Assembly (NCBI GenBank): GCA_002392525.1
Contig: DGHE01000188.1
Location: 1 to 7,534, forward strand
Length of the DNA: 7,534 nt
DNA from: Bacteroidales bacterium UBA3856
Lineage (GTDB): Bacteria; Bacteroidota; Bacteroidia; Bacteroidales; UBA932
Direction: 5' to 3'
The translations under genes were made by a program, and so were the position numbers. Position 1 is the stretch's first letter. Each line of letters starts with the position of its first letter. This document shows positions 1 through 5,154 of the stretch, one piece after another. A model generated the notes under the pieces. It was given only the letters and a program-made list of their open reading frames with translations, was not told the origin of the DNA and did no database searches.

Positions 1-195
1 CCAGATCTGACCTTCACGGTTCATACGACGGGAGATAGCCTGACGGGCAGCCTCGATCTGATGGGCAGTGAGCCAGCAGTTCTCAAGGTTCTTGAGGCCG
101 AAGGAACCGAATGCGAGCTGGTTTCCGCGACCGGAGTTGCCCTTCATACGGTTTTTCTGTTCCCTTCTGAATTTTGTTCTTTTAGGCTGTAACAT
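1..195 (-). CDS. rplP: 50S ribosomal protein L16, N-terminal part (runs off the left edge)
   Basis: This is the first 65 codons of ribosomal protein L16, a large-subunit protein near the peptidyl-transferase centre and the A-site tRNA elbow. The ATG at 195-193 gives [20 protein letters not shown], the standard L16 N-terminus, followed by the conserved stretches [12 protein letters not shown] (about residues 24-35) and [18 protein letters not shown] (about 46-63). The frame stays open to base 1, so the C-terminal half lies outside the window. A later in-frame ATG at 147 (residue 17) would remove conserved residues and is not favoured. L16 normally sits inside the S10 ribosomal operon directly after rpsC. 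Here the upstream sequence is non-coding and carries a promoter, so rplP is the first gene of its transcription unit. The family call is certain. Whether this is the only L16 gene or a paralogue cannot be seen here. Confidence 0.95.
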   Translation of the reverse strand, partial: MLQPKRTKFRREQKNRMKGNSGRGNQLAFGSFGLKNLENCWLTAHQIEAARQAISRRMNREGQIW

Positions 196-282
196 TGCTG
201 TAATGTTTTTAAATTTTCCTTATTAGTCCCTAACTCATTGAAACTCAGCTGGTTGGGTGCATTTTGCTCCAATTTGGGGACT
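196..282 (-). promoter_or_regulatory. Structured 5' leader of rplP with a five-codon upstream ORF
   Basis: The predicted leader begins with AGTCCC (282-277), which can pair exactly with GGGACT at 230-225. Inside this closing helix ATTG can pair with CAAT and AGC with GCT, so a long nested hairpin is possible. The enclosed loop contains the short ORF ATG CAC CCA ACC AGC TGA (262-245, MHPTS). An ATG-AGT-TAG follows before the A/T-rich stretch leading to the rplP start. The pairings are visible by eye; no folding energy was computed. A regulatory role, for example autogenous control, is inference only. Confidence 0.4.
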
Positions 283-283
283 G

Positions 284-314
284 CAAAGTTACAAAAAAAT
301 TCCGAATCACCAAA
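284..314 (-). promoter_or_regulatory. Bacteroidetes-type promoter for rplP
   Basis: On the minus strand a perfect -7 box TAACTTTG (291-284) lies 19 bases downstream of a TTTG -33 element (314-311), matching the known Bacteroidetes consensus TTTG-N17-23-TAnnTTTG. The predicted transcript starts near 278, leaving a leader of roughly 80 bases before the rplP ATG. Sequence around and upstream of the boxes is A/T-rich, as expected for a strong ribosomal-protein promoter. Confidence 0.8.
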
Positions 315-438
315 CTTTTTTGCGTGATTTTTCAACTTTTTCGACCGCAAAAATCGATAGCTAAGTGACGCGTTTTTCGTCAGTTATGAAAAGTGATGGA
401 AATTTCTTCCGCGCATTTTGGACAGTGCCGAACTGCAG

Positions 439-471
439 CATCGGCCCATCCCATCGGCCTGCCCATCGGCC
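439..471. repeat. Three short direct repeats with core CATCGGCC
   Basis: The octamer CATCGGCC occurs at 439-446, 452-459 and 464-471, spaced 13 and 12 bases apart, in an otherwise unassigned C-rich patch. A related GTCGGCG follows at 477. Similar words also occur in coding sequence nearby, for example at 1294-1303, so the motif is partly explained by base composition. No function is assigned. Confidence 0.45.
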
Positions 472-519
472 CGCCTGTCGGCGAACCTTGCCTATCGCGC
501 TGATACACAAGCACCTAAC

Positions 520-555
520 TTTTTCTCTTTCGGCCGACCAGCCTAAAGAGAAAAA
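520..555 (+). repeat. 36-bp palindromic repeat, copy A
   Basis: Two perfectly complementary 11-base arms, TTTTTCTCTTT (520-530) and AAAGAGAAAAA (545-555), flank a 14-base asymmetric centre CGGCCGACCAGCCT. The reverse complement of copy B (1436-1471) matches this unit at 35 of 36 positions, the only difference being one base in the centre. The arms are T-rich on the 5' side and A-rich on the 3' side, opposite to an intrinsic terminator hairpin, so the unit itself is not a classic terminator. The arm at 545-555 does supply the T-rich tract of the DUF4294 terminator on the minus strand. Confidence 0.85.
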
Positions 556-578
556 AGCAAAGCGCTGAGAACGAGCGC
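550..578 (-). terminator. Rho-independent terminator downstream of the DUF4294 gene
   Basis: On the minus strand, 26 bases beyond the stop codon, GCGCT (578-574) and AGCGC (566-562) form a 5-bp G/C-rich stem with a 7-base loop. The RNA then continues with a U-rich run, TTTGCTTTTTTC (561-550). The stem is short, but the position and the T tract fit an intrinsic terminator. The T tract overlaps copy A of the 36-bp repeat. Confidence 0.6.
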
Positions 579-603
579 GTTATAAAGATTCGAGAAAAGA
601 GCG

Positions 604-1350
604 CTACTGGAAGTAATGCTCCGGCACCGTCACGACGGGCGGATCTTCCCAGAAAATGGACCAGTAGAGGGACGGAAACTGACCGGCATTCCAGATTTGC
701 ACCAGTTCCTCGATGTCTTTGTCGGCGCCGGTGGGGTCGTACTGGGATTTGAGGTCGTTGTCGAAGAGTTTTGCGATGGCCTGCCAGAAGCCGGCCGCCA
801 CGCGGTTCTTATAGTCGTGGATGATGTCGTAGGAGGAGAGTCCGGTCTCGCGGGCAATGAGTTTCAGAAGCAGTGCGCCCTGGGCGATGGTCATGTTCCG
901 GAGCGCTCCTTCAAAGTCCTTGAACAGCTGGTCCTGCACGGCGTCCATATACATCTGCTTGCGTAAACCCTTGTAATGACGCGCGTTAAGCGTACTGTCC
1001 ACCTGCTTTTTGAGGCCGCCGGATGCCTGGGCATAGGGGTACACGCGCGCAAAACGCCAGACCAGCTTGTAGTAATCCCGCCAATTCTTCTCCGAGGAGT
1101 GACGGCTGCGCCCGAAGATATAGATGGGCGGCAGGGCGTCGTAGTAGGTGGTGTCGCCGTCGTGCACCAGCATGCGCATATAGCCCGCGCCGGCCGATGC
1201 CCCTTGTTCGCTGTTTACCTGCGCGCGGGCCATGGCCTCCTGCTTCTCACGGGCGCGTTCCATCGCACGGCGCACATGGCTCTGCGCAGCTCCCATCGGC
1301 CCGAAAACGGCCAATGCGAGGAGCACAACGATATAACGGGCGCATTTCAC
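604..1350 (-). CDS. Exported DUF4294 family protein
   Basis: A 248-residue protein of the Bacteroidetes-specific DUF4294 family, whose biochemical function is not known. Residues 1-22 form a signal peptide (basic start, hydrophobic run, likely cleavage near GAA|Q), followed by a charged, helix-prone segment (about 25-45). The DUF4294 region covers about 55-215 and shows VYPYA (103-107), RETG (167-170), FWQAIAKLF (188-196) and LKSQYDP (200-206). No lipobox is present, so a soluble periplasmic location is inferred. The start is GTG at 1350: an in-frame TAG lies just upstream, and later ATGs would destroy the signal peptide. A -7 box ends five bases before the GTG, so the mRNA may be almost leaderless. 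The gene stands alone, bracketed by inverted copies of a 36-bp repeat, with its own promoter and terminator. The family call rests on motif memory but is fairly secure. Confidence 0.85.
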   Translation of the reverse strand: MKCARYIVVLLALAVFGPMGAAQSHVRRAMERAREKQEAMARAQVNSEQGASAGAGYMRMLVHDGDTTYYDALPPIYIFGRSRHSSEKNWRDYYKLVWRFARVYPYAQASGGLKKQVDSTLNARHYKGLRKQMYMDAVQDQLFKDFEGALRNMTIAQGALLLKLIARETGLSSYDIIHDYKNRVAAGFWQAIAKLFDNDLKSQYDPTGADKDIEELVQIWNAGQFPSLYWSIFWEDPPVVTVPEHYFQ

Positions 1351-1354
1351 GCTG

Positions 1355-1386
1355 CAAAACTACATATTATCGGAAACAATCGCAAC
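1355..1386 (-). promoter_or_regulatory. Bacteroidetes-type promoter for the DUF4294 gene
   Basis: On the minus strand TAGTTTTG (1362-1355) fits TAnnTTTG. A weak -33 match GTTG (1386-1383) lies 20 bases upstream. Transcription would begin at about 1350-1348, on or next to the GTG start codon. Confidence 0.55.
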
Positions 1387-1435
1387 TCTTTTCTTTCGCG
1401 AATCCTTGCAAGTTGCTGATTCACAGGCGTGTTGG

Positions 1436-1471
1436 TTTTTCTCTTTAGGCTGGTCGGGCGAAAGAGAAAAA
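1436..1471 (-). repeat. 36-bp palindromic repeat, copy B (inverted relative to copy A)
   Basis: Arms TTTTTCTCTTT (1436-1446) and AAAGAGAAAAA (1461-1471) flank AGGCTGGTCGGGCG. The reverse complement is the same as copy A except for one base. The two copies are 880 bases apart and enclose the DUF4294 gene with its promoter and terminator. No target-site duplication is visible at the outer edges. The copy lies in the 168-base gap after lpxH, which shows nothing else apart from the DUF4294 promoter and a weak 4-bp hairpin at 1499-1511. Confidence 0.85.
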
Positions 1472-1518
1472 CGTAGAAGGCCGATTATCAGGGGGTTAGG
1501 CGAGGTGCGCCGATGGAA

Positions 1519-2253
1519 CTAGCCGCGGGCGGAGAGGCTGGCGGTGTCGGAGTCGAAGACGAGCCAGTTGGGCGCGGTCATCCAGTCTCCGAGGATGTGG
1601 AGGCGGGCCGAGCCGACGGGCATGTCCACGCGCGAATGATAATGGCCGAAGATAAAGTAGTTCACAGGGTTATGGGACTGAAAACCGGCGCAGTACTTAT
1701 AGAGGGGCTCGTCCTCTCCGCGGAACGTATAGGCGATGGGCTTCTCCGCGCGGGAACGGTGGCTCCAGCCGGTAGCCCACTTGAAGGCAATCCAGGGATG
1801 GAGGGTGGAAAAGAGCACCTGCGCCCATCGGCTGGTGAAAATGACTTTGAGGAACTTGTACCAGTAGTTGCCGGGGCCCAGACCGTCTCCGTGGCCCAGG
1901 CAGAAGCGCTTGCCGGCAATGTCGGTCACATAGGGCTGGGGCAGCTTGACCATGCCCAGCTCCTCGAAATAGGAGAAGCACCAGTGGTCGTGGTTCCCTT
2001 CGAAGAAGTATACCTTGACGCCGCTGTCGATGAGCCAGGTAAGGGCTCCCAGCACACGGGCGCCACCCTTGGGCACCACGAAGCGGTACTCGTACCAGAA
2101 GTCGAAGATGTCCCCGAGAAGATAGAGGGCCGATGTCTCCTCCGGGTCTATCTCCCGAAGGAATTTCACGAAGTTTTTCTCCCGCTGAGCGGGGTCTCCG
2201 ACCTGGAGACCCAGATGGATGTCGGAAACGAAGTATGTAAGGTGTTTAGGCAT
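1519..2253 (-). CDS. lpxH: UDP-2,3-diacylglucosamine diphosphatase (LpxH-type metallophosphoesterase)
   Basis: A 244-residue calcineurin-like phosphoesterase that most likely hydrolyses UDP-2,3-diacylglucosamine to lipid X and UMP, an inner-membrane-associated step of lipid A synthesis. All metal-binding motifs are present and in order: SDIHLG (10-15), GDIFDFW (47-53), GNHDHW (86-91), GHGD (120-123) and GHYHSR (203-208). The WYEYRFVVPKG segment and a hydrophobic/aromatic stretch at about 130-165 resemble the LpxH membrane-docking insertion. The ATG at 2253 is the only sensible start, since SDIHLG follows within ten residues. It is last in the operon after uppP, with a 51-base gap holding a REP-like repeat that ends next to the ATG. 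No promoter is visible in that gap, so co-transcription with uppP is likely. A related phosphoesterase with another substrate is possible, but family and context favour LpxH. Confidence 0.88.
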   Translation of the reverse strand: MPKHLTYFVSDIHLGLQVGDPAQREKNFVKFLREIDPEETSALYLLGDIFDFWYEYRFVVPKGGARVLGALTWLIDSGVKVYFFEGNHDHWCFSYFEELGMVKLPQPYVTDIAGKRFCLGHGDGLGPGNYWYKFLKVIFTSRWAQVLFSTLHPWIAFKWATGWSHRSRAEKPIAYTFRGEDEPLYKYCAGFQSHNPVNYFIFGHYHSRVDMPVGSARLHILGDWMTAPNWLVFDSDTASLSARG

Positions 2254-2279
2254 AGATTCTTCGCTTCGCTCAGAATGAC
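2254..2279. repeat. Dispersed REP-like repeat directly before lpxH
   Basis: The minus strand reads GTCATTCTGAGCGAAGCG followed by AAGAATCT, which I recognise as a short imperfect palindrome (ATTCT...AGAAT) scattered through many bacterial genomes. Its translations give typical spurious peptides such as VILSEAKNL and FFASLRMT, and both frames occur here. It fills half of the 51-base gap between uppP and lpxH and touches the lpxH start codon. Copy number in this genome cannot be seen from the window. Confidence 0.7.
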
Positions 2280-2304
2280 AAATGACAACAGAGGGACAAA
2301 AGCG

Positions 2305-3126
2305 CTATAGAGACAAGACAAAGATGGCCAGGGCGACGAGGAGGCAGTAGAGGGCAAACCAGGTGAGCTTGGCCTTCTTGACGATGGCAATCATCACCTT
2401 GCAGGCGAAAAGGCCGCTCACAAAGGCCGATACAAAGCCAAGCAAAAGGGGCAGGGAGCCCACGCCGGCGCCGAAGGTCGCTTCTCCGGCGGCCACCTTG
2501 AGAAGATCCAGGCTTTGCTCGCCGATGATGGGGATGAGCACCATGAGGAAGGAGAACTGGGCCATGCTCTCACGCTTGACGCCGATGAGAAGGCCCGTTG
2601 CGATGGTGCTGCCGCTGCGGGAGACGCCGGGAATGACGGCGAAAGCCTGCGCCAGGCCCACCACGAAAGCCTGCCAGTAAGAAAGGCCGTTCCGGGAATC
2701 CTTGGCCACGGGCACCTTGAAGCGCACACCGGCATTGTCGGAGAAAATGAGGAGAGCGGCCGTAATGCAGAGGCCGACACCTACCTGCCAGAGTTCTCCG
2801 CTGAACAGGGCGTCAACCTGATCCTTGAAAAGAAAGCCTACAATGGCAACCGGAATAAGGGATACAAGGATTTTGCAGACGTAGTCCGTCTCATCGTTAT
2901 ACTTAAACTTGAAAAAGCCCTTGAGAAGCGTCCAAATCACACTCCAGAACACCACGATGGTTGCCAGTACCGTGGCGAAATGAACGGTAACGGTGAAATC
3001 CAGGAAGCCATCGGCATCGGCCCCCACGATTTCCTTGAAGATCATGAGATGTCCCGAGCTGGACACCGGGAGGAACTCGGTGAGGCCCTGAACCAGCCCC
3101 AGAATGATTGCCTGCCACCACTCCAT
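2305..3126 (-). CDS. uppP: Undecaprenyl-diphosphate phosphatase (BacA/UppP family)
   Basis: A 273-residue polytopic inner-membrane protein that dephosphorylates undecaprenyl diphosphate to regenerate the carrier lipid for peptidoglycan and O-antigen synthesis. In other bacteria it confers bacitracin tolerance. Both catalytic signatures are intact: GLTEFLPVSSSGHL (14-27, with Glu17, Ser22-24 and His26) and PGVSRSGST (166-174, with Arg170). About eight hydrophobic segments are visible, in the range expected for the family, and the length is normal (about 265-280). The ATG at 3126 lies 3 bases after the DUF3098 stop codon, indicating tight co-transcription and possibly translational coupling. 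The order ftsX, DUF3098, uppP is a common Bacteroidetes arrangement from memory, usually followed by truB and queA; here lpxH follows instead. Confidence 0.96.
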   Translation of the reverse strand: MEWWQAIILGLVQGLTEFLPVSSSGHLMIFKEIVGADADGFLDFTVTVHFATVLATIVVFWSVIWTLLKGFFKFKYNDETDYVCKILVSLIPVAIVGFLFKDQVDALFSGELWQVGVGLCITAALLIFSDNAGVRFKVPVAKDSRNGLSYWQAFVVGLAQAFAVIPGVSRSGSTIATGLLIGVKRESMAQFSFLMVLIPIIGEQSLDLLKVAAGEATFGAGVGSLPLLLGFVSAFVSGLFACKVMIAIVKKAKLTWFALYCLLVALAIFVLSL

Positions 3127-3129
3127 ACG

Positions 3130-3372
3130 CTATTCCTCCTCTTTGAAACGGCCCATGATGGCCACGATTTCCAGCACGATGCCGGCCACAATTACGATGG
3201 GTGCAGCCACCAGGCGGCGCCAGTCAAACATGGCGTAGTTGAAAACGTCGGGGTCTGAGGAGCCGCCGCCGGAAAGAAGCAGGAAGCCTGCCGCCATCAC
3301 CAGGAGTCCGGCAATCATGAACTTGATATTTTTGGCCCCGAGGGCCATCTTGTCTTCGTTTTTGGATGCCAT
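3130..3372 (-). CDS. DUF3098 small membrane protein
   Basis: An 80-residue protein of the DUF3098 family found in Bacteroidetes; no biochemical function is known. It has a short charged N-terminus, a first membrane helix (about 16-34), a loop with the family-typical SGGGSSDPDVFNYAMFDWRR (34-53), a second helix (about 54-73, beginning VAAPIV) and an acidic/basic tail. Both ends are therefore predicted on the same side, probably cytoplasmic. The ATG at 3372 lies 3 bases after the ftsX stop and the gene ends 3 bases before uppP, so it is translated as part of the same message. Its fixed position between ftsX and uppP suggests a link with septal or envelope work, but that is inference from neighbourhood only. 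Confidence 0.9.
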   Translation of the reverse strand: MASKNEDKMALGAKNIKFMIAGLLVMAAGFLLLSGGGSSDPDVFNYAMFDWRRLVAAPIVIVAGIVLEIVAIMGRFKEEE

Positions 3373-3375
3373 AGC

Positions 3376-4248
3376 TTAGTATGTGTATAATTTGTCGCGG
3401 TTGTAACCTACCAGACGGCCCACCATAACATAGGTACTTACCATGCAGATGGTTACACCCGTCACCAGAACAACGGCCATGACTTCCAGGAGGGAGTCGA
3501 TGGTGAAGATCTGGAACAGCTGGGGGAACTCGTCCCGCACGATGTAGAGGATGCCCACCAGGAAGATGATGCCGAGAAGCGCAGCAAAAAGCCCCTGCAG
3601 CGCAGCCCGTCCCATGAAAGGCGCACGGATGTAAGACTTGGTGGCACCTACAAGGTGCATGGTATGGATGGTGAACCGGCGGGAGAAAAGGTCCAGCCGG
3701 ACGGTGTTGGCGATGAGGACGAAAGAGATGAACATCAGGAGCGCCACCATGACCACGATTCCCAGGGAAATGCGGCGGAGGTTCTGGTTGAGGGCATCTA
3801 CGAGGGAGGTCTGGTACACCACTTCCTCCACCAGCGGAGACTCCGAAAGGGCAGCCTTCATAACGGCCAGGCTGTCGGAGGACACATACCCGGCCTCCAG
3901 GTTTACGTCGATGGAAATGGGAACGGGGGCGGTTTCGAACACATCCAGGAAATCCTGGCCCAGCATTTTGGACATTTCCTCCACTCCTTCGTCGCGGGAA
4001 ACGTAATGCGTGGTACGCACTCCGGGGATGGATGCCACCTGGGACTCATATTTGAGAGCCTGTTCCTCCGTCACCTGCTGCTTAAGGAGAACGGACACCT
4101 GAAGGTTTTCCTTGAAATAGTTCCCGACGGTCCGTGCATTCACGAGCAGAAGGGTTCCCATACCAACCAAAAGCAGCACCAGCGACAGGCTGATGACGGT
4201 GGAAACCCAGGCGCTGACAAGGCGCCGACGTATGGTGGAAGTGCTCAT
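3376..4248 (-). CDS. ftsX: Cell division protein FtsX (permease-like)
   Basis: A 290-residue FtsX homologue. FtsX pairs with the ATPase FtsE in the inner membrane and, in other bacteria, activates periplasmic peptidoglycan hydrolases at the septum. The topology is typical: cytoplasmic N-terminus, TM1 (about 15-37), a periplasmic domain (about 40-158, including VSVLLKQQVTEEQA and YVSRDEGVEEM), then TM2-TM4 (about 161-182, 215-237, 252-278) with the conserved cytoplasmic stretch MHLVGATKSYIRAPFMGRAALQ (about 198-219). I choose the ATG at 4248 (MSTSTIRRR). A longer frame from 4287 would start upstream of the -7 box at 4265-4258 and cannot be the translated form from this promoter. ftsE is not adjacent, which is common in Bacteroidetes. 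This is the first gene of the ftsX-DUF3098-uppP-lpxH operon. Confidence 0.95.
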   Translation of the reverse strand: MSTSTIRRRLVSAWVSTVISLSLVLLLVGMGTLLLVNARTVGNYFKENLQVSVLLKQQVTEEQALKYESQVASIPGVRTTHYVSRDEGVEEMSKMLGQDFLDVFETAPVPISIDVNLEAGYVSSDSLAVMKAALSESPLVEEVVYQTSLVDALNQNLRRISLGIVVMVALLMFISFVLIANTVRLDLFSRRFTIHTMHLVGATKSYIRAPFMGRAALQGLFAALLGIIFLVGILYIVRDEFPQLFQIFTIDSLLEVMAVVLVTGVTICMVSTYVMVGRLVGYNRDKLYTY

Positions 4249-4257
4249 ATTTCGCCC

Positions 4258-4288
4258 CAAAGTTACGGAAAGCGCCGAAAAACTCAAA
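4258..4288 (-). promoter_or_regulatory. Bacteroidetes-type promoter for the ftsX operon
   Basis: On the minus strand TAACTTTG (4265-4258) lies 19 bases downstream of TTTG (4288-4285), an excellent consensus match. The predicted start at about 4253-4251 leaves only three to five bases before the ATG at 4248. It faces the promoter of the divergent GT5-like gene. Confidence 0.8.
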
Positions 4289-4297
4289 AAATTTTAG

Positions 4298-4305
4298 TAA
4301 CTTTG
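4298..4305 (+). promoter_or_regulatory. -7 box of the GT5-like/DUF4270 operon
   Basis: A perfect TAACTTTG lies 21 bases upstream of the ATG at 4327, predicting a leader of about 15 A/T-rich bases. No TTTG is found 17-23 bases upstream, so the -33 element is weak or absent. This box and the ftsX box at 4258-4265 form an inverted pair, so the two operons share a compact control region of less than 80 bases. Confidence 0.65.
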
Positions 4306-4326
4306 TGGGTTAATATTTTTTTACTT

Positions 4327-5154
4327 ATGGGAGATTCAGTCAAGAAGATTCTGTTCGTCAGCGCAGAGATGGAGCCATACCTTCCGGAGACCCGGATTGC
4401 CAAGCTCTGCCGCGAACTGCCCCAGGGCATTCAGGAGCGCCACAAGGAAATCCGCGCCTTCATGCCCCGCTACGGCTGCATCAACGAGCGCAAGAACCAG
4501 TTGCATGAGGTCATCCGCCTGTCGGGGATGAATATCATCATCGGAGACGTAGACCGCCCGCTGGTCATCAAGGTAGCATCCATATCGGCCGCCCGCATCC
4601 AGGTATACTTCATCGATAACGAAGACTACTTCCGCCGCAAGCAGATTTACGCCGACGAAAACGGCCAGTTCTTCGCCGACAACGGCGAACGCGCCATCTT
4701 CTTCGCACGCGGCGTGCTGGAGACGGTCAAGAAGCTGCGCTGGGCTCCGGATATCATCCACTGCTCGGGATGGATTTCCCACGTACTCCCCCTGTACCTG
4801 AAGAAAGCCTACAAGGACGATCCCATTTTCTCAGGCTCCAAGGTGGTCCTGTCGCTCTACGACGACATCACCCGGGATCCCCTCTCCCCCGGCTATGCCA
4901 ACACCATCCTGTACGGCGGCATCAAACCGGAGGACGTCTCCCTCCTCTCGGACAAGGCCGACGGCATGGAACTTGCAAAATTAGCCGCGCAGTATGCCGA
5001 CGGAATCATCATGGGTTGCCCGGATGTAGACGCTTCCCTCAAGGAGCACTGCTCTTCCCTGGGCGTTCCCGTGCTCCCCTATGAGGAAAACACCTTCCAG
5101 GACGGCAGCTACATGGACCGATACAACGCATTTTACGACGACTTGCTAAAATGA
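4327..5154 (+). CDS. Short GT5-like 'glycogen/starch synthase' domain protein, probably non-catalytic
   Basis: A 275-residue protein resembling only the N-terminal Rossmann half of GT5 glycogen/starch synthases: KKILFVSAEMEPYLPE (6-21), ELPQGIQERHKEIRAFMPRYG (30-50), VYFIDNEDYFRR (93-104) and APDIIHCSGW (140-149). It matches, from memory, a conserved Bacteroidetes group annotated 'glycogen synthase' at about 270 residues, often beside panC/panD and a DUF4270 gene. The KxGGL loop that binds ADP-glucose is replaced by PETRIAKL (20-27). The second His of the usual HCHxW motif is Ser147, and the whole C-terminal GT-B domain is absent, so glucan synthesis is unlikely. The start at 4327 follows the -7 box at 4298; a longer frame from 3655 is antisense to ftsX. 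Its TGA overlaps the next ATG by four bases. Real function unknown. Confidence 0.85.
   Translation: MGDSVKKILFVSAEMEPYLPETRIAKLCRELPQGIQERHKEIRAFMPRYGCINERKNQLHEVIRLSGMNIIIGDVDRPLVIKVASISAARIQVYFIDNEDYFRRKQIYADENGQFFADNGERAIFFARGVLETVKKLRWAPDIIHCSGWISHVLPLYLKKAYKDDPIFSGSKVVLSLYDDITRDPLSPGYANTILYGGIKPEDVSLLSDKADGMELAKLAAQYADGIIMGCPDVDASLKEHCSSLGVPVLPYEENTFQDGSYMDRYNAFYDDLLK

Larger units (their letters stand above)
315..603. other. Non-coding part of the rplP-DUF4294 interval
   Basis: With the leader and promoter, the gap between rplP and the DUF4294 gene is 408 bases. No convincing protein is seen: the one plus-strand frame at 365-568 has a biased Pro/His/Arg composition, no recognisable domain and no promoter. 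What is visible is a small inverted repeat (TGACG 366-370 with CGTCA 378-382), three C-rich direct repeats (439-471), copy A of a 36-base palindromic repeat (520-555) and a minus-strand terminator hairpin (562-578). No tRNA or rRNA is recognised. Confidence 0.6.

Noticed and set aside
144..350. Minus-strand 68-codon open frame over the rplP promoter
   Set aside because: It runs through the promoter and leader and out of frame with L16, whose N-terminus is unambiguous from 195.
439..471. A CRISPR-like array
   Set aside because: The units are only 8 bases with 4-5 bases between them, there are three copies, and no cas genes are present.
520..555. Copy A of the 36-bp repeat as a simple intrinsic terminator
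   Set aside because: The stem has T on the 5' side and A on the 3' side in both directions, the reverse of a terminator. Only its arm serves as a T tract for the separate hairpin at 562-578.
365..568. Plus-strand 67-codon open frame
   Set aside because: It has a low-complexity Pro/His/Arg composition created by the C-rich repeats and repeat copy A, with no promoter and no recognised family.
604..1448. Plus-strand open frames across the DUF4294 gene
   Set aside because: They are shadows of the minus-strand gene, which has a signal peptide and conserved family motifs.
1513..3258. Long plus-strand open frames opposite lpxH and uppP
   Set aside because: They mirror the codon bias of the real minus-strand genes, show no domains, and overlap genes with intact catalytic motifs.
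4249..4287. Upstream ATG of ftsX at 4287
   Set aside because: The consensus promoter (-7 box 4265-4258) lies inside this extension, so transcripts begin after it. The ATG at 4248 gives a normal FtsX N-terminus.
3655..4326. Long N-terminal extension (about 224 residues) of the GT5-like reading frame
   Set aside because: It is antisense to ftsX, rich in His/Gly/Glu as expected for a shadow frame, and lies upstream of the -7 box at 4298. The conserved protein begins at 4327.
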